Assembly (NCBI GenBank): GCA_963743595.1
Contig: CAVURW010000249.1
Coordinates: forward strand, 1-17,713
DNA: 17,713 bases
Reading direction: 5' to 3'
Source: CAVURW01 sp963743595
GTDB taxonomy: Bacteria > Verrucomicrobiota > Verrucomicrobiia > Methylacidiphilales > UBA1321
Shown here: in pieces, positions 1-6,932 of the stretch
How positions within the stretch are numbered: the first letter of the stretch is position 1
Layout of the letters: the number at the start of each line of letters is the position of its first letter
Position numbers and translations under genes: made by a program
The notes under the pieces: model-generated
The model's database searches: none
What the model saw: the letters and a program-made list of their open reading frames with translations, nothing else
What the model was told of the DNA's origin: nothing

Positions 1-847
1 GCCAGAGCTCCTGGACGATCCAATTATTCCGCTCACGCAGTTGCTCCGCGCTAAAAAGCTCCTGTTTGGGATGATCGAAACCGGCGGCCAATCGCTGGAA
101 AGTTGTCGCATACGCACCGCCAGAACCATCCGCTCCAGCGGAATAACCACCACAAATATCGCCACCGATGACCACAGCTCTTTCTTTCAACAACGCCACC
201 ACCCGCAATAAATCTTCACGCCGCATTCGTCCGGGCTCCCAATTCGTCGCCGCATCCTCGCTCCTCAGAACATCGAGATCGAGCGTGAGGTAAACCCGTT
301 TGCCTACCAATTCCGCCACTCGTTTGGTAAACGTCTCCCACCAAGTCTCCGGTTCAATCGGTCTCAACCAATCCGGGTAATGCTTTTTCGCCTGTCTCCA
401 GGGGTAAACTTCCAGACGCCCGTCTCGACACGCCCAGCGATTGCCCAGAATTCGCCACGGAAACAGACACTCAAAACTTCCGCAACCCCATACCTGAACC
501 TGCTGAACGAGTGGGTTTTCCAAAGCGCGATTGATCCACGCACCACACGACCACTGAGGCGGGCGTATGTCCCAATCGGGATGGTTATCGAATGAGATCA
601 GGGTAAACGGCTCGACGAACTGAGAGATCCAGACCGCGCTCAAATGATGAAAATCGCCCGAGCCGCTGAGCGTGTACGGCCGGAGTTCCGGGCCGTATTT
701 CGCACGAAACCCGTCAATCGCACTTCGGCTGGTGATGAAGCGCAGAGCCTTGGCTTCGTCACGGACATCAACGAAGGAGGAAGCGCCCGGCGCTCCCCGT
801 GCGAAATCCCACGCTTCATCGACTTCAAATACACGCGCCTCTTTCAT
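1..847 (-). CDS. Arginase/agmatinase-superfamily (ureohydrolase) protein, 3' end cut by the window edge
   Basis: Reading the minus strand from the ATG at 847 gives an open frame of about 282 codons that leaves the window without a stop. Three motifs in the right order mark the ureohydrolase fold: Gly-Asp-Phe-His-His near residues 64-68 (the GGDHS position), Asp-Asn-His-Pro-Asp at 87-91 (the DAHxD metal motif), and Leu-Asp-Leu-Asp near 189-192 (the DxD metal motif). Family members hydrolyse guanidino or amidino C-N bonds with a dinuclear Mn centre. The insert between the second and third motifs is rich in Trp and Cys, and the motifs depart from classical arginase and agmatinase, so the substrate cannot be assigned. 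The start follows the stop of the upstream L,D-transpeptidase by 19 bp, which suggests co-transcription. No clear Shine-Dalgarno sequence precedes it and no other in-frame start is close. The fold is quite sure, the reaction open. Confidence 0.82.
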   Translation of the reverse strand, partial: MKEARVFEVDEAWDFARGAPGASSFVDVRDEAKALRFITSRSAIDGFRAKYGPELRPYTLSGSGDFHHLSAVWISQFVEPFTLISFDNHPDWDIRPPQWSCGAWINRALENPLVQQVQVWGCGSFECLFPWRILGNRWACRDGRLEVYPWRQAKKHYPDWLRPIEPETWWETFTKRVAELVGKRVYLTLDLDVLRSEDAATNWEPGRMRREDLLRVVALLKERAVVIGGDICGGYSAGADGSGGAYATTFQRLAAGFDHPKQELFSAEQLRERNNWIVQELW

Positions 848-866
848 CGAGCACGCCTGAGGCCGA

Positions 867-1556
867 TTACTGCTGAGGCAGCAATTGCGTATCGCGCGGT
901 TTGTCGAAGAAAGCGCGCGTGATCATGAAGCTAGGAGCGGGATCAGGATCGGCATAGTCGGTGGGACGAGAGACCATGGAACCGAATTGCTCATCTTCAG
1001 GAAGGTTATCCGCGATAATGACGGGCGTGCCGAGATGGACGTATTCGTACAATTTTGCTGAAGCGGCTTCGTGGATGTGCAAGCAACCATGAGAGCGGGG
1101 ATAGGGCCAGATCGGTCCTTCATGGAACCCGTAGCTCGGCGTGAACTCGATCCAGTAGGCCATCGGGTAACCGATGTAATGCCAGCCCGCACCAGGGCAA
1201 ACCGCAGAGGGGCCGGGCTTGGCTTGATCGCCATTGACCCAGTAACCGTAAGTGGACGAGCGGTGATCCGGGATCTTGCTAATAACGCTGAAATGGCCGG
1301 TAGGAGTCGCGTAACCGGGTTTACCGACACAGGTGCCCGTGGCCATGAGGCACTTGCTGCCTTCCATCACATAGACGTTCTGCTTGCTGAGCGAGACTTT
1401 CACGACGACATCGTTCGGGTTCATCGGTGCGTAGGCCGTAACGTGGTAGGAGGCACCTGAGCCGCCGCTGCCGCCTGTGCTTACGCATCCTGTTAACCCC
1501 GATAACAAGCCAACTGTCAAAATCCCCAATAAAAACCGAACCGATTGATAATTCAT
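867..1556 (-). CDS. L,D-transpeptidase (YkuD domain), predicted lipoprotein
   Basis: This encodes 229 residues. The N terminus is a lipoprotein signal peptide: a hydrophobic stretch at residues 8-20 followed by Leu-Thr-Gly-Cys at 21-24, so Cys24 should be lipidated. A Gly/Ser linker leads into a YkuD domain (about 50-205) with the catalytic signature His145...Ser-His-Gly-Cys at 155-158; Cys158 is the nucleophile. Such enzymes make 3-3 cross-links in peptidoglycan or attach proteins to it, in the periplasm. I chose the ATG at 1556 because GAGAGGA lies five bases upstream and the signal peptide begins there; an in-frame start at 1598 would add 14 polar residues before it. Three additional Cys (69, 76, 120) are unusual and might form disulfides. 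It lies between the CysJ-like reductase gene (79 bp upstream) and the ureohydrolase gene (19 bp downstream), all on the same strand. Confidence 0.9.
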   Translation of the reverse strand: MNYQSVRFLLGILTVGLLSGLTGCVSTGGSGGSGASYHVTAYAPMNPNDVVVKVSLSKQNVYVMEGSKCLMATGTCVGKPGYATPTGHFSVISKIPDHRSSTYGYWVNGDQAKPGPSAVCPGAGWHYIGYPMAYWIEFTPSYGFHEGPIWPYPRSHGCLHIHEAASAKLYEYVHLGTPVIIADNLPEDEQFGSMVSRPTDYADPDPAPSFMITRAFFDKPRDTQLLPQQ

Positions 1557-1635
1557 AATTGTCCTCTCTGATGTAGACGGTCGAAAGTAGAAACGCAAGG
1601 CCCAACGCCCGTGACGAGGCGTCGCACGAGCCGAA

Positions 1636-2787
1636 TCAATACACGTCTTTCAGGTAACGTTTCTCTGTCTTGGAGAGGGTGACTTCGATGTATTCCTTTG
1701 CTGCTTCCGGAGTCATCCCACCATGTTCCTGGGCGATATCGATCAGCGTTTGATGAACGTCTTTGGCCATGCGCTTGGCGTCGCCGCAGACGTAGAAATA
1801 GGCACCGTTTTGGAACCATTTCCACATTTCAGCACCGCTTTCTTTCATCCGATCTTGCACATAAATCTTGTGCGCTTGATCACGAGAGAAAGCCGTATCG
1901 AGACGGGTCAATAGCCCTTTCTCTTGCCATGTGACGAATTCGCTTTCGTAGAGGAAATCGGTGGAGCGTTTTTGGTCTCCAAAGAAGAGCCAGTTCTTAC
2001 CAGTCGCGCCATCGAGTGCGCGTTGTTCCAGGAATGCGCGGAACGGCGCGATGCCCGTGCCTGGCCCAACCATGATCATGTCCTTATCGTCCGGAGGCAT
2101 GTGGAAATGCTTGGTCGGCTGCACGTAAACGGGCACCGGTTCCGTGTTTAGCTCCACGCCCTGGCCCAGATAACCGGACGCCAAGCCAAGCTTCTGGCGA
2201 CCGTGCGTCTCGTACTTCACCACGGCTACGGTCAGATGGACTTCGCCGGGATGCGCCGCATTTGAGGAGGCAATCGAGTAGAGCCGGGGCATGATTTTGT
2301 TCACGTTGGCGAGCACTTCGTCCAAGGTGAATGCGACGGGATAGTCGTTCAGCACGTCGGTGTAATCACGGGTGAAAATGTAATCGTCCATCGCCTCTTT
2401 GTTAGCGACGATCGCCGCTAAAGCGGTCTTCTTCTCGCCCTCGGGCAATTTCTCGAGCACAGCCTTCACAAACTTCTGGCTCACGCGATTGAGGATGTAG
2501 CCATCAATCAGCACCTGACGAATCGGTGCGCCGCCTTGAGCAGCGACCGGGCTGGCCGGATCAATCGAGAGCTTGCTCAGGAACTCATCCACGACAGCGG
2601 GAAAGTTCCTGGGAACAACACCCAGGGAATCGCCCGGCTCGTATTTAATGCCACTCTCGCCCAAGTTGATGACGATATGGCGCGTCTCTTTGTTCGAGCC
2701 CGCGCCTGTGAGAAGTTGATTCGCAGAGACGTGCGCTTTAAAGGGATTCGCACGAGTATAGGGAGAAGGGGTAGCCGGGGTGCTCAA
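1636..2787 (-). CDS. Short CysJ-type NADPH/FAD oxidoreductase (sulfite reductase flavoprotein-like, no flavodoxin domain)
   Basis: This 383-residue protein matches the FAD and NADP modules of CysJ and cytochrome P450 reductase. An early Tyr-Glu-Pro-Gly-Asp motif is at 49-53. Arg-Leu-Tyr-Ser at 168-171 and Gly-Leu-Ala-Ser at 201-204 bind FAD. Gly-Pro-Gly-Thr-Gly at 241-245 binds NADP, followed by Phe-Phe-Gly-Asp and Cys-Gly-Asp motifs. The C terminus ends in an aromatic residue, as in this family. The N-terminal FMN flavodoxin domain of full CysJ (about 600 residues) is absent, so electrons must pass directly or through a separate carrier. There is no signal peptide; it is cytosolic. The best start is TTG at 2787: upstream in-frame codons run into a stop, no good Shine-Dalgarno site is visible, and the next in-frame Met lies well inside the FAD module. 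Sulfur assimilation is a guess from similarity; no sulfite reductase hemoprotein gene is in the window. Confidence 0.85.
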   Translation of the reverse strand: MSTPATPSPYTRANPFKAHVSANQLLTGAGSNKETRHIVINLGESGIKYEPGDSLGVVPRNFPAVVDEFLSKLSIDPASPVAAQGGAPIRQVLIDGYILNRVSQKFVKAVLEKLPEGEKKTALAAIVANKEAMDDYIFTRDYTDVLNDYPVAFTLDEVLANVNKIMPRLYSIASSNAAHPGEVHLTVAVVKYETHGRQKLGLASGYLGQGVELNTEPVPVYVQPTKHFHMPPDDKDMIMVGPGTGIAPFRAFLEQRALDGATGKNWLFFGDQKRSTDFLYESEFVTWQEKGLLTRLDTAFSRDQAHKIYVQDRMKESGAEMWKWFQNGAYFYVCGDAKRMAKDVHQTLIDIAQEHGGMTPEAAKEYIEVTLSKTEKRYLKDVY

Positions 2788-2824
2788 TGTAATGGGGTCG
2801 GGTTAAGGTTAAATTGTGAACGCT

Positions 2825-2861
2825 AAGTGGTAGTTCAGGACGGGCGTCCTGTAAAGCACTT
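2825..2861. other. Imperfect dyad/hairpin between the ABC ATPase and reductase genes
   Basis: CAGGACG at 2836-2842 and CGTCCTG at 2845-2851 form a perfect 7-base inverted repeat with a two-base centre, in practice a 6 bp stem and 4-base loop. Outer arms AAGTG (2825-2829) and CACTT (2857-2861) extend the symmetry after 5-6 unpaired bases on each side. It lies in the 87 bp gap between the minus-strand genes at 2875-3762 and 1636-2787. No T-run follows in the direction of transcription, so it is not a classical intrinsic terminator. It could be an RNA processing site, an attenuator, or a protein-binding dyad. Confidence 0.45.
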
Positions 2862-2874
2862 TGCCTACCAATAT

Positions 2875-3762
2875 TTACCCCTTTGCCGGCGCAGTCGACC
2901 GCACCGGAACGCGAGCGCGGACGAACGAAATCCGGCGTTCATCGCCGACGTCCAGTTGAAACCGGGGCTTCCCACCCCGAATCACCTTACGCAGAACAAG
3001 CGGCACGCCGAAGGTCTCGCTGAGGTTACGCGAGTTCAGAACATCCTCCTTCTTGCCGGAGACAAGAACCTTCCCGTTTTTCATCATAATGATGTGGGTG
3101 AAAATCGGGAGAATTTCTTCCACGTGATGCGTGATGAGTACTAGGCTGGGTCCCTTATGGCGATGGGCAAAATCGCCCAGAAACGTGAGAAAGTCTTCCC
3201 GCGCCACAGGGTCCAATCCAGCGCAAGGCTCGTCGAGAAACAGCAGCTTCGGCACCGCTGCCAGCGCGCGCCCGATGAGAACCCGCTGACGTTCGCCCTG
3301 CGAGAGCTGGCACCAATTGCGGTTGGCCAAGTGCTTGGCTTTGATGCGCCTCAGCACGCGATCCGCCCAATCGCCCTCGTCTTCGGTCTCGTTTTCCCAG
3401 TAATTGATATGCGCCTGCGGACCGGAGAGAATCACGTCACGGGCAGTTTGCAGCGGCTCGATCTGTTGGGCCAAGCTCGAGCTGACAAGCCCAATGTTCT
3501 TCCGCACTTGCGACCAATCGGCCCGTCCGTATTTCGCTTCACCCACTTGCACCAAGCCGGCCGTCGGTGTCATGTAGCCCGTCAACGCATTCAGCACCGA
3601 GGTCTTTCCGCTGCCGTTTGCTCCCAAAATCACCCAATGCTGGCCTGCCGTGACTTCCCAATCGACCTTATCCAAGATCATTTGATCCCGTTCAATCGTC
3701 AGGCCTTCGACCTTAAGGACGATTGGAGTCGCTGTCGTCGTGATTTGCGTGGTGCTATTCAT
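2875..3762 (-). CDS. Stand-alone ABC transporter ATP-binding protein (ModF/YlmA-like)
   Basis: A single ABC domain of 295 residues with every catalytic element: Walker A Gly-Ala-Asn-Gly-Ser-Gly-Lys-Thr at 47-54, Q-loop Gln near 99, signature Leu-Ser-Gln-Gly-Glu at 153-157, Walker B with Asp177-Glu178, D-loop at 182-185, and H-loop His212. It should be an active cytoplasmic ATPase. There are no membrane spans, and no permease gene is adjacent. The sequence style (a Trp early in the domain, a short acidic insert near 123-131) resembles ModF-type single ATPases, but the cargo cannot be named. The ATG overlaps the stop of the upstream AttH-like gene (ATGA, 3759-3762) and AAGGAA lies just upstream, so the two are translationally coupled. 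The C-terminal 40 residues are basic and less conserved. Confidence 0.88.
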   Translation of the reverse strand: MNSTTQITTTATPIVLKVEGLTIERDQMILDKVDWEVTAGQHWVILGANGSGKTSVLNALTGYMTPTAGLVQVGEAKYGRADWSQVRKNIGLVSSSLAQQIEPLQTARDVILSGPQAHINYWENETEDEGDWADRVLRRIKAKHLANRNWCQLSQGERQRVLIGRALAAVPKLLFLDEPCAGLDPVAREDFLTFLGDFAHRHKGPSLVLITHHVEEILPIFTHIIMMKNGKVLVSGKKEDVLNSRNLSETFGVPLVLRKVIRGGKPRFQLDVGDERRISFVRARVPVRSTAPAKG

Positions 3763-4883
3763 CGTAATTCCTTACCGAGAGCCTGGGCGTAGCCGGTCAG
3801 TTCCGTGTACCCCACACCCTCCACTGCTGCACCATTCTCGGTTCCCTTTATATCACAGGCACCTTCCCAATAGGCGTTATTTAACCCGCCAAAGCTCAAC
3901 TCTTGTCCGTACATCGTAGGTTGTACCGTTAGCAAAATATTTAGCTTAGACAAATGTATTTTCCATCCACATGAATAATTTGCCCCGTTATTTGGGCTCT
4001 TCCACGTTCCCAATACCTCCTCCTGAAACTCGCCCGGTAAAATGCGCTGCGTTGTTCCGTCTGCCTTCACCCACGTTCCTTGCGATTGCGGATCGATTAC
4101 GCCTTCCGTATCCCGCATCACATAGAGCATCAGTTCCTCACCGTTTTTTAACTGAACACAGAACCAATCCCAACCGACCTGATTTCGGCCGAGTGAACTG
4201 GTACTGAATTCGTGATCAAACCACGAAGTGCCTGTAATTGAATGTTTTACGCCATTTACCACCACCGTCCCCTCCGTTTTCAGGCGCGGGTACGAGTAGT
4301 AATACGACGCCTCGCCGGGGAGCGCACCTTTCAAGCTCAACCCTTTATCGCCCTCAAAAATAAGCGGTTTCAGCGGCGTCATCTTCAAGTCGATCGCTTG
4401 CCCTTCGGCGTCGGCCCACACATGATACGTCTCGCTCGTGCCCTCGGCTTTCACACCCCAATTGCCCACCGCTGTGTCCATTCCCCCTTCAGAAGCATGG
4501 CCACCGATCTCGCCGCGTCGCAGACTCTCGTACGGGTAAAACACGCTCTCGGCGATATCGCTGATGGCGAAGTTCCCCATGAAAAGATCGCGCACCGCCC
4601 ATTTGCTCCGTTTTTGCACCGGGAGGAACTGCACCCCTTGGCGAAACAGCGCCAGCTCAAACGCGAATCGTCGCTCGGTGCCCGTCTCTTTCAAGTTCCC
4701 CGTGAAGTACCACCATTCTGTTTTGAAATCGGGGTGCGCTCCGTGATCGCGAGGAAACGCCCAAGCTCGCGGTTGCTCCGCGCGGCTCCATTCGGTATCG
4801 TCTGCCCACAAGAAACCGAGGCTCGCCATCAGCGCGATCCCACCCCAGACCATCCATTTCGTTCTGATTTGAAGCTCGAGCAT
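3759..4883 (-). CDS. Secreted AttH/CrtC-like lipocalin-fold protein (COG5621 type)
   Basis: This encodes 374 residues. An N-terminal signal or anchor segment spans about residues 12-26 and is followed by Ala-Asp-Asp. Two hallmark regions identify the family: His-Pro-x-Phe-x-x-Glu-Trp-Trp-Tyr-Phe near residues 50-60, and in the middle Gly-Thr-Ser-Trp-Phe-Asp-His-Glu-Phe followed by Gly-Trp-Asp-Trp-Phe and Glu-Glu-Leu-Met-Leu. These belong to the AttH/carotenoid 1,2-hydratase (CrtC) superfamily, two lipocalin-like barrels. Most non-carotenoid members are uncharacterised, and no carotenoid gene is nearby, so hydratase activity should not be assumed. Homologues often sit beside ABC transporter genes, and here the stop overlaps the start of an ABC ATPase gene. 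The start at 4883 is used; an ATG ten codons downstream (4853) would give a shorter, more typical signal peptide. Confidence 0.85.
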   Translation of the reverse strand: MLELQIRTKWMVWGGIALMASLGFLWADDTEWSRAEQPRAWAFPRDHGAHPDFKTEWWYFTGNLKETGTERRFAFELALFRQGVQFLPVQKRSKWAVRDLFMGNFAISDIAESVFYPYESLRRGEIGGHASEGGMDTAVGNWGVKAEGTSETYHVWADAEGQAIDLKMTPLKPLIFEGDKGLSLKGALPGEASYYYSYPRLKTEGTVVVNGVKHSITGTSWFDHEFSTSSLGRNQVGWDWFCVQLKNGEELMLYVMRDTEGVIDPQSQGTWVKADGTTQRILPGEFQEEVLGTWKSPNNGANYSCGWKIHLSKLNILLTVQPTMYGQELSFGGLNNAYWEGACDIKGTENGAAVEGVGYTELTGYAQALGKELR

Positions 4884-4893
4884 AGGTCAGTCC

Positions 4894-4904
4894 GTTATAC
4901 TAAC
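4894..4904. promoter_or_regulatory. Candidate divergent -10 dyad between the attH-like gene and the ILVP cluster
   Basis: GTTA-TAC-TAAC is a small inverted repeat in the 85 bp divergent intergenic region. It contains TATACT on the plus strand (4896-4901) and TATAAC on the minus strand (4894-4899), each one mismatch from the sigma-70 -10 consensus. No convincing -35 element lies at 16-18 bp on either side. It is offered as a weak candidate for a bidirectional promoter. Confidence 0.3.
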
Positions 4905-4934
4905 CTGAACGAGCCACTTCGCCACTTTAGACTT

Positions 4935-4968
4935 GTGCACCACTAGGGAGCGTGCACCCTATGTGCAC
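4935..4968. promoter_or_regulatory. Three GTGCAC palindromes just before the first ILVP-family start
   Basis: The palindromic hexamer GTGCAC occurs at 4935-4940, 4952-4957 and 4963-4968, the last one touching the ATG at 4969. The second and third, with the five bases between them, also form an inverted repeat. Three copies in 34 bp is unexpected by chance. They could be an operator or a hairpin masking ribosome entry; AGGGAG at 4945-4950 lies between the first two copies. Confidence 0.4.
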
Positions 4969-6144
4969 ATGTTCCGCTATCTCACTCTCTTCTGCTTGGG
5001 TCTAACCTACACGAGTTTAGCTCTTGCTCAATCACCCACTTCCAAGCCCGATGACATGGGCATCGACAGCATTCTGGTGCCAGCAAAGCCAAGCGCGCCT
5101 TCGTCCTCAGATTCATCCGGCGCTAAAATTGTCCCGACCACCGACCTCCCTGCTGGTGTTCTTAAGGACATGGAGACCATTTCAACGGCCTACCAGACGC
5201 GCAATTTCAATTCCTTGATGGCGGCCGCACTGCCGGAATTGACGAAGAAGTTTCCCGATGGCGAGATTAACGCAGAATTGAACAAATCTCTGGCTCCTTT
5301 TAAATCGCTGGAAATCTCTTTCGGCCAAAGCTCCAAGATGATTTCAGCTGAATCGTTTGATTACGTCGTTTCCCCGACCACTTTTAAAGGAACGATCCGA
5401 GGGGCACCTGTGACCGTGGAAATCGAAACGACCTTTATCTTTAGAAAAGCGCATGGGGATAATAACTGGTATTTCATGGATTGCTCCACGATCAACGTGC
5501 CGACGGTCTCGTCTGTGGTCATGAAGGACACGATTAAAGACCTTCTTTCGCTCATAAAAATCTCACGCCCCATTCAAAAGGTGAATGGCACGATTGTGGA
5601 AATGAATCAGATGGGTGCCGCCGCAGATACTTCCACCACCAACCCGACTGCCGATGCTTCCAGCGACTTCCCTTCCAGCTTTAAGGAAGAGCCGGTTACG
5701 AGCTTGCCTAAAGATCTCCAGGACGAACTGCAGACGCTCGTTCAAGCGCATCATGACAAGAATTTCCAGGTTATCGTCGATCTCACGCAGCCGGACGAAA
5801 TCGCGTTCGAGGGCAAGGACAATAAGGGCGCCGTGAACGAGATGACGGAAGCGTCCAAGCACTTCACTTCGATCACGATTTCATTCTCGGAAATCGCGCA
5901 CGCCTACATCTCCGAACAACGTGATTTCGTTTTTATTCCTACTGAAATCGATTTCACCGGGCCGAACTCTCTGACCCTGACGACAAATTCACTTTTCATT
6001 AAAAACCATTCGGATTCCAAGTGGTTTTATTTGGATTGTACGCAGATGGCGCCCGGAGAAAAGTTAGCTGGGTATCGCACTAAAAACCTTTCAGATTTGC
6101 CTGATTCGTTTACCATGCCGAAGTCCTTCTTTAATAAGAAATAA
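4969..6144 (+). CDS. Secreted two-domain protein of an unrecognised 'IDxILVP' family
   Basis: I do not recognise this 391-residue protein. It has a Sec signal peptide (residues 1-20, Ala-Leu-Ala before Gln), then Ile-Asp-Ser-Ile-Leu-Val-Pro at 32-38 and a Ser/Pro-rich linker. Two homologous domains follow. Each begins with Leu-Pro and an amphipathic helical segment (from about 5140 and 5697), continues into a beta-rich part, and ends with Trp-Tyr/Phe-x-x-Asp-Cys-Ser/Thr (Trp codons at 5467 and 6022). Only the second domain ends in the family tail Asp-Leu-Pro-x-Ser-Phe-x-x-Pro. The helix-then-strands order with a late Trp-x-x-x-Asp recalls NTF2-like folds, which is only a hypothesis. The two genes downstream encode one-domain relatives. 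The frame is open back to a TTG at 4933, and a GTG lies at 4963; the ATG at 4969 gives the cleanest signal peptide. Confidence 0.85.
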   Translation: MFRYLTLFCLGLTYTSLALAQSPTSKPDDMGIDSILVPAKPSAPSSSDSSGAKIVPTTDLPAGVLKDMETISTAYQTRNFNSLMAAALPELTKKFPDGEINAELNKSLAPFKSLEISFGQSSKMISAESFDYVVSPTTFKGTIRGAPVTVEIETTFIFRKAHGDNNWYFMDCSTINVPTVSSVVMKDTIKDLLSLIKISRPIQKVNGTIVEMNQMGAAADTSTTNPTADASSDFPSSFKEEPVTSLPKDLQDELQTLVQAHHDKNFQVIVDLTQPDEIAFEGKDNKGAVNEMTEASKHFTSITISFSEIAHAYISEQRDFVFIPTEIDFTGPNSLTLTTNSLFIKNHSDSKWFYLDCTQMAPGEKLAGYRTKNLSDLPDSFTMPKSFFNKK

Positions 6145-6158
6145 CCTCCCTTCCACAC

Positions 6159-6230
6159 ATGAAAATCTCTCTGATGCTTCTTTCGATGTTTCTGCTGAGC
6201 TATATCGTGGTCAGTCTCTCGATCGCGTAA
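6159..6230 (+). CDS. Hydrophobic 23-residue micro-ORF between two ILVP-family genes
   Basis: From the ATG at 6159 to the TAA at 6228 the plus strand encodes 23 residues: Met-Lys-Ile-Ser, then an almost unbroken hydrophobic run. It looks like a free signal peptide or a single-span membrane miniprotein. It starts 14 bp after the previous stop and ends 23 bp before the next start, in a different frame from the gene that follows. No good Shine-Dalgarno site is visible. It may be a translated leader, a membrane micropeptide, a relic of a duplicated signal peptide, or chance. Confidence 0.35.
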   Translation: MKISLMLLSMFLLSYIVVSLSIA

Positions 6231-6253
6231 ACAAATCGCTCCCGCCCTTTCTC

Positions 6254-6862
6254 ATGCGCATGACGCTCCCCACCGTCGTGCTCTCGGCATTTATCGTGGC
6301 CGACTCAGCGGAGTGTCTGGCGCAAAAGCCTGATCCCCTGAACATCGATTCCATTCTGGTTCCGGAAATCAGGCATAATTCGGCGGTCGCAGAACCTCCT
6401 AAGGAAGTTCCCATTTCCGAGCTGCCGCAGGGCGTCCAGCAAGCCATGCAGAAGTTGATGGATATTTATAAGGAGAAGAAGTTTGCGGATATGCTCGATC
6501 TCGCCCTGCCGAAGGCGCTCGCCTTAAGTGGCGGACGAGCCCAGCTCACGCTCTACTTTGAGAAGTTGGCAACTACTGTTCACTCCGCCTCGATTGCGTT
6601 CCATAACTCGGCGTTACTCTATTCGTCTCCGGCCAATGATTACATTTTGGTTCCGACTGTGGTGGACATTACGGCCGAGCACGAAACCCACTTGGAAGGT
6701 TCCTTTCTCTTTGTAAAAGCTCACACATCGACCACGTGGTACTGCGTGGATTGCATGCAACTGGCACCCTCCAGTCCCCAGGGTAATTACGCCCGGGCAA
6801 ATCTTTTGCCAGATTTGCCCGCATCATTCGCGATTCCACCCTTCTCCGTAACTGTTCACTAA
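6254..6862 (+). CDS. Secreted one-domain ILVP-family protein
   Basis: A protein of 202 residues, unrecognised except by likeness to its two neighbours. A modest signal peptide (residues 1-22, ending Cys-Leu-Ala) precedes Ile-Asp-Ser-Ile-Leu-Val-Pro, which is identical to the motif in the upstream gene. One domain follows: Glu-Leu-Pro-x-Gly-Val, a charged helical stretch ending Leu-Ala-Leu-Pro, beta-rich sequence with Leu-Val-Pro-Thr, then Trp-Tyr-Cys-Val-Asp-Cys (Trp codon at 6737) and a tail with Asp-Leu-Pro-Ala-Ser-Phe-x-x-Pro. The tail and the Asp-Cys motif align best with the second domain of the upstream gene. A second ATG two codons in (6260) is equally possible as a start. The short gaps on both sides suggest one transcript with 4969-6144 and 6933-7595. 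Confidence 0.82.
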   Translation: MRMTLPTVVLSAFIVADSAECLAQKPDPLNIDSILVPEIRHNSAVAEPPKEVPISELPQGVQQAMQKLMDIYKEKKFADMLDLALPKALALSGGRAQLTLYFEKLATTVHSASIAFHNSALLYSSPANDYILVPTVVDITAEHETHLEGSFLFVKAHTSTTWYCVDCMQLAPSSPQGNYARANLLPDLPASFAIPPFSVTVH

Positions 6863-6932
6863 AATAAGCTCTTAGGACTCGGCGAGCTCTTGCCTTTCCG
6901 GTAGCGCACGCTCTAAACATGGAGATACCTCT

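Noticed and set aside
3157..3792. A 211-codon plus-strand open frame opposite the ABC ATPase gene
   Set aside because: The minus strand has complete Walker A, signature, Walker B and H-loop motifs, so this frame is a shadow.
4242..4946. A 234-codon plus-strand open frame opposite the AttH-like gene
   Set aside because: The opposite strand carries clear family motifs and a signal peptide; this frame is Arg/His-rich, motif-free and lacks a ribosome-binding site.
6763..6785. Possible sigma-54 promoter beginning with TGGCAC inside the second ILVP gene, and a similar one near 12741
   Set aside because: Neither has the required GC pair of the -12 element at the right distance; the matches stop at the first half-site.
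6867..6896. AGCTCTT direct repeats in the gap between the second and third ILVP genes
   Set aside because: Two copies of a 7-base word are within chance expectation, and no stable hairpin or T-run accompanies them.
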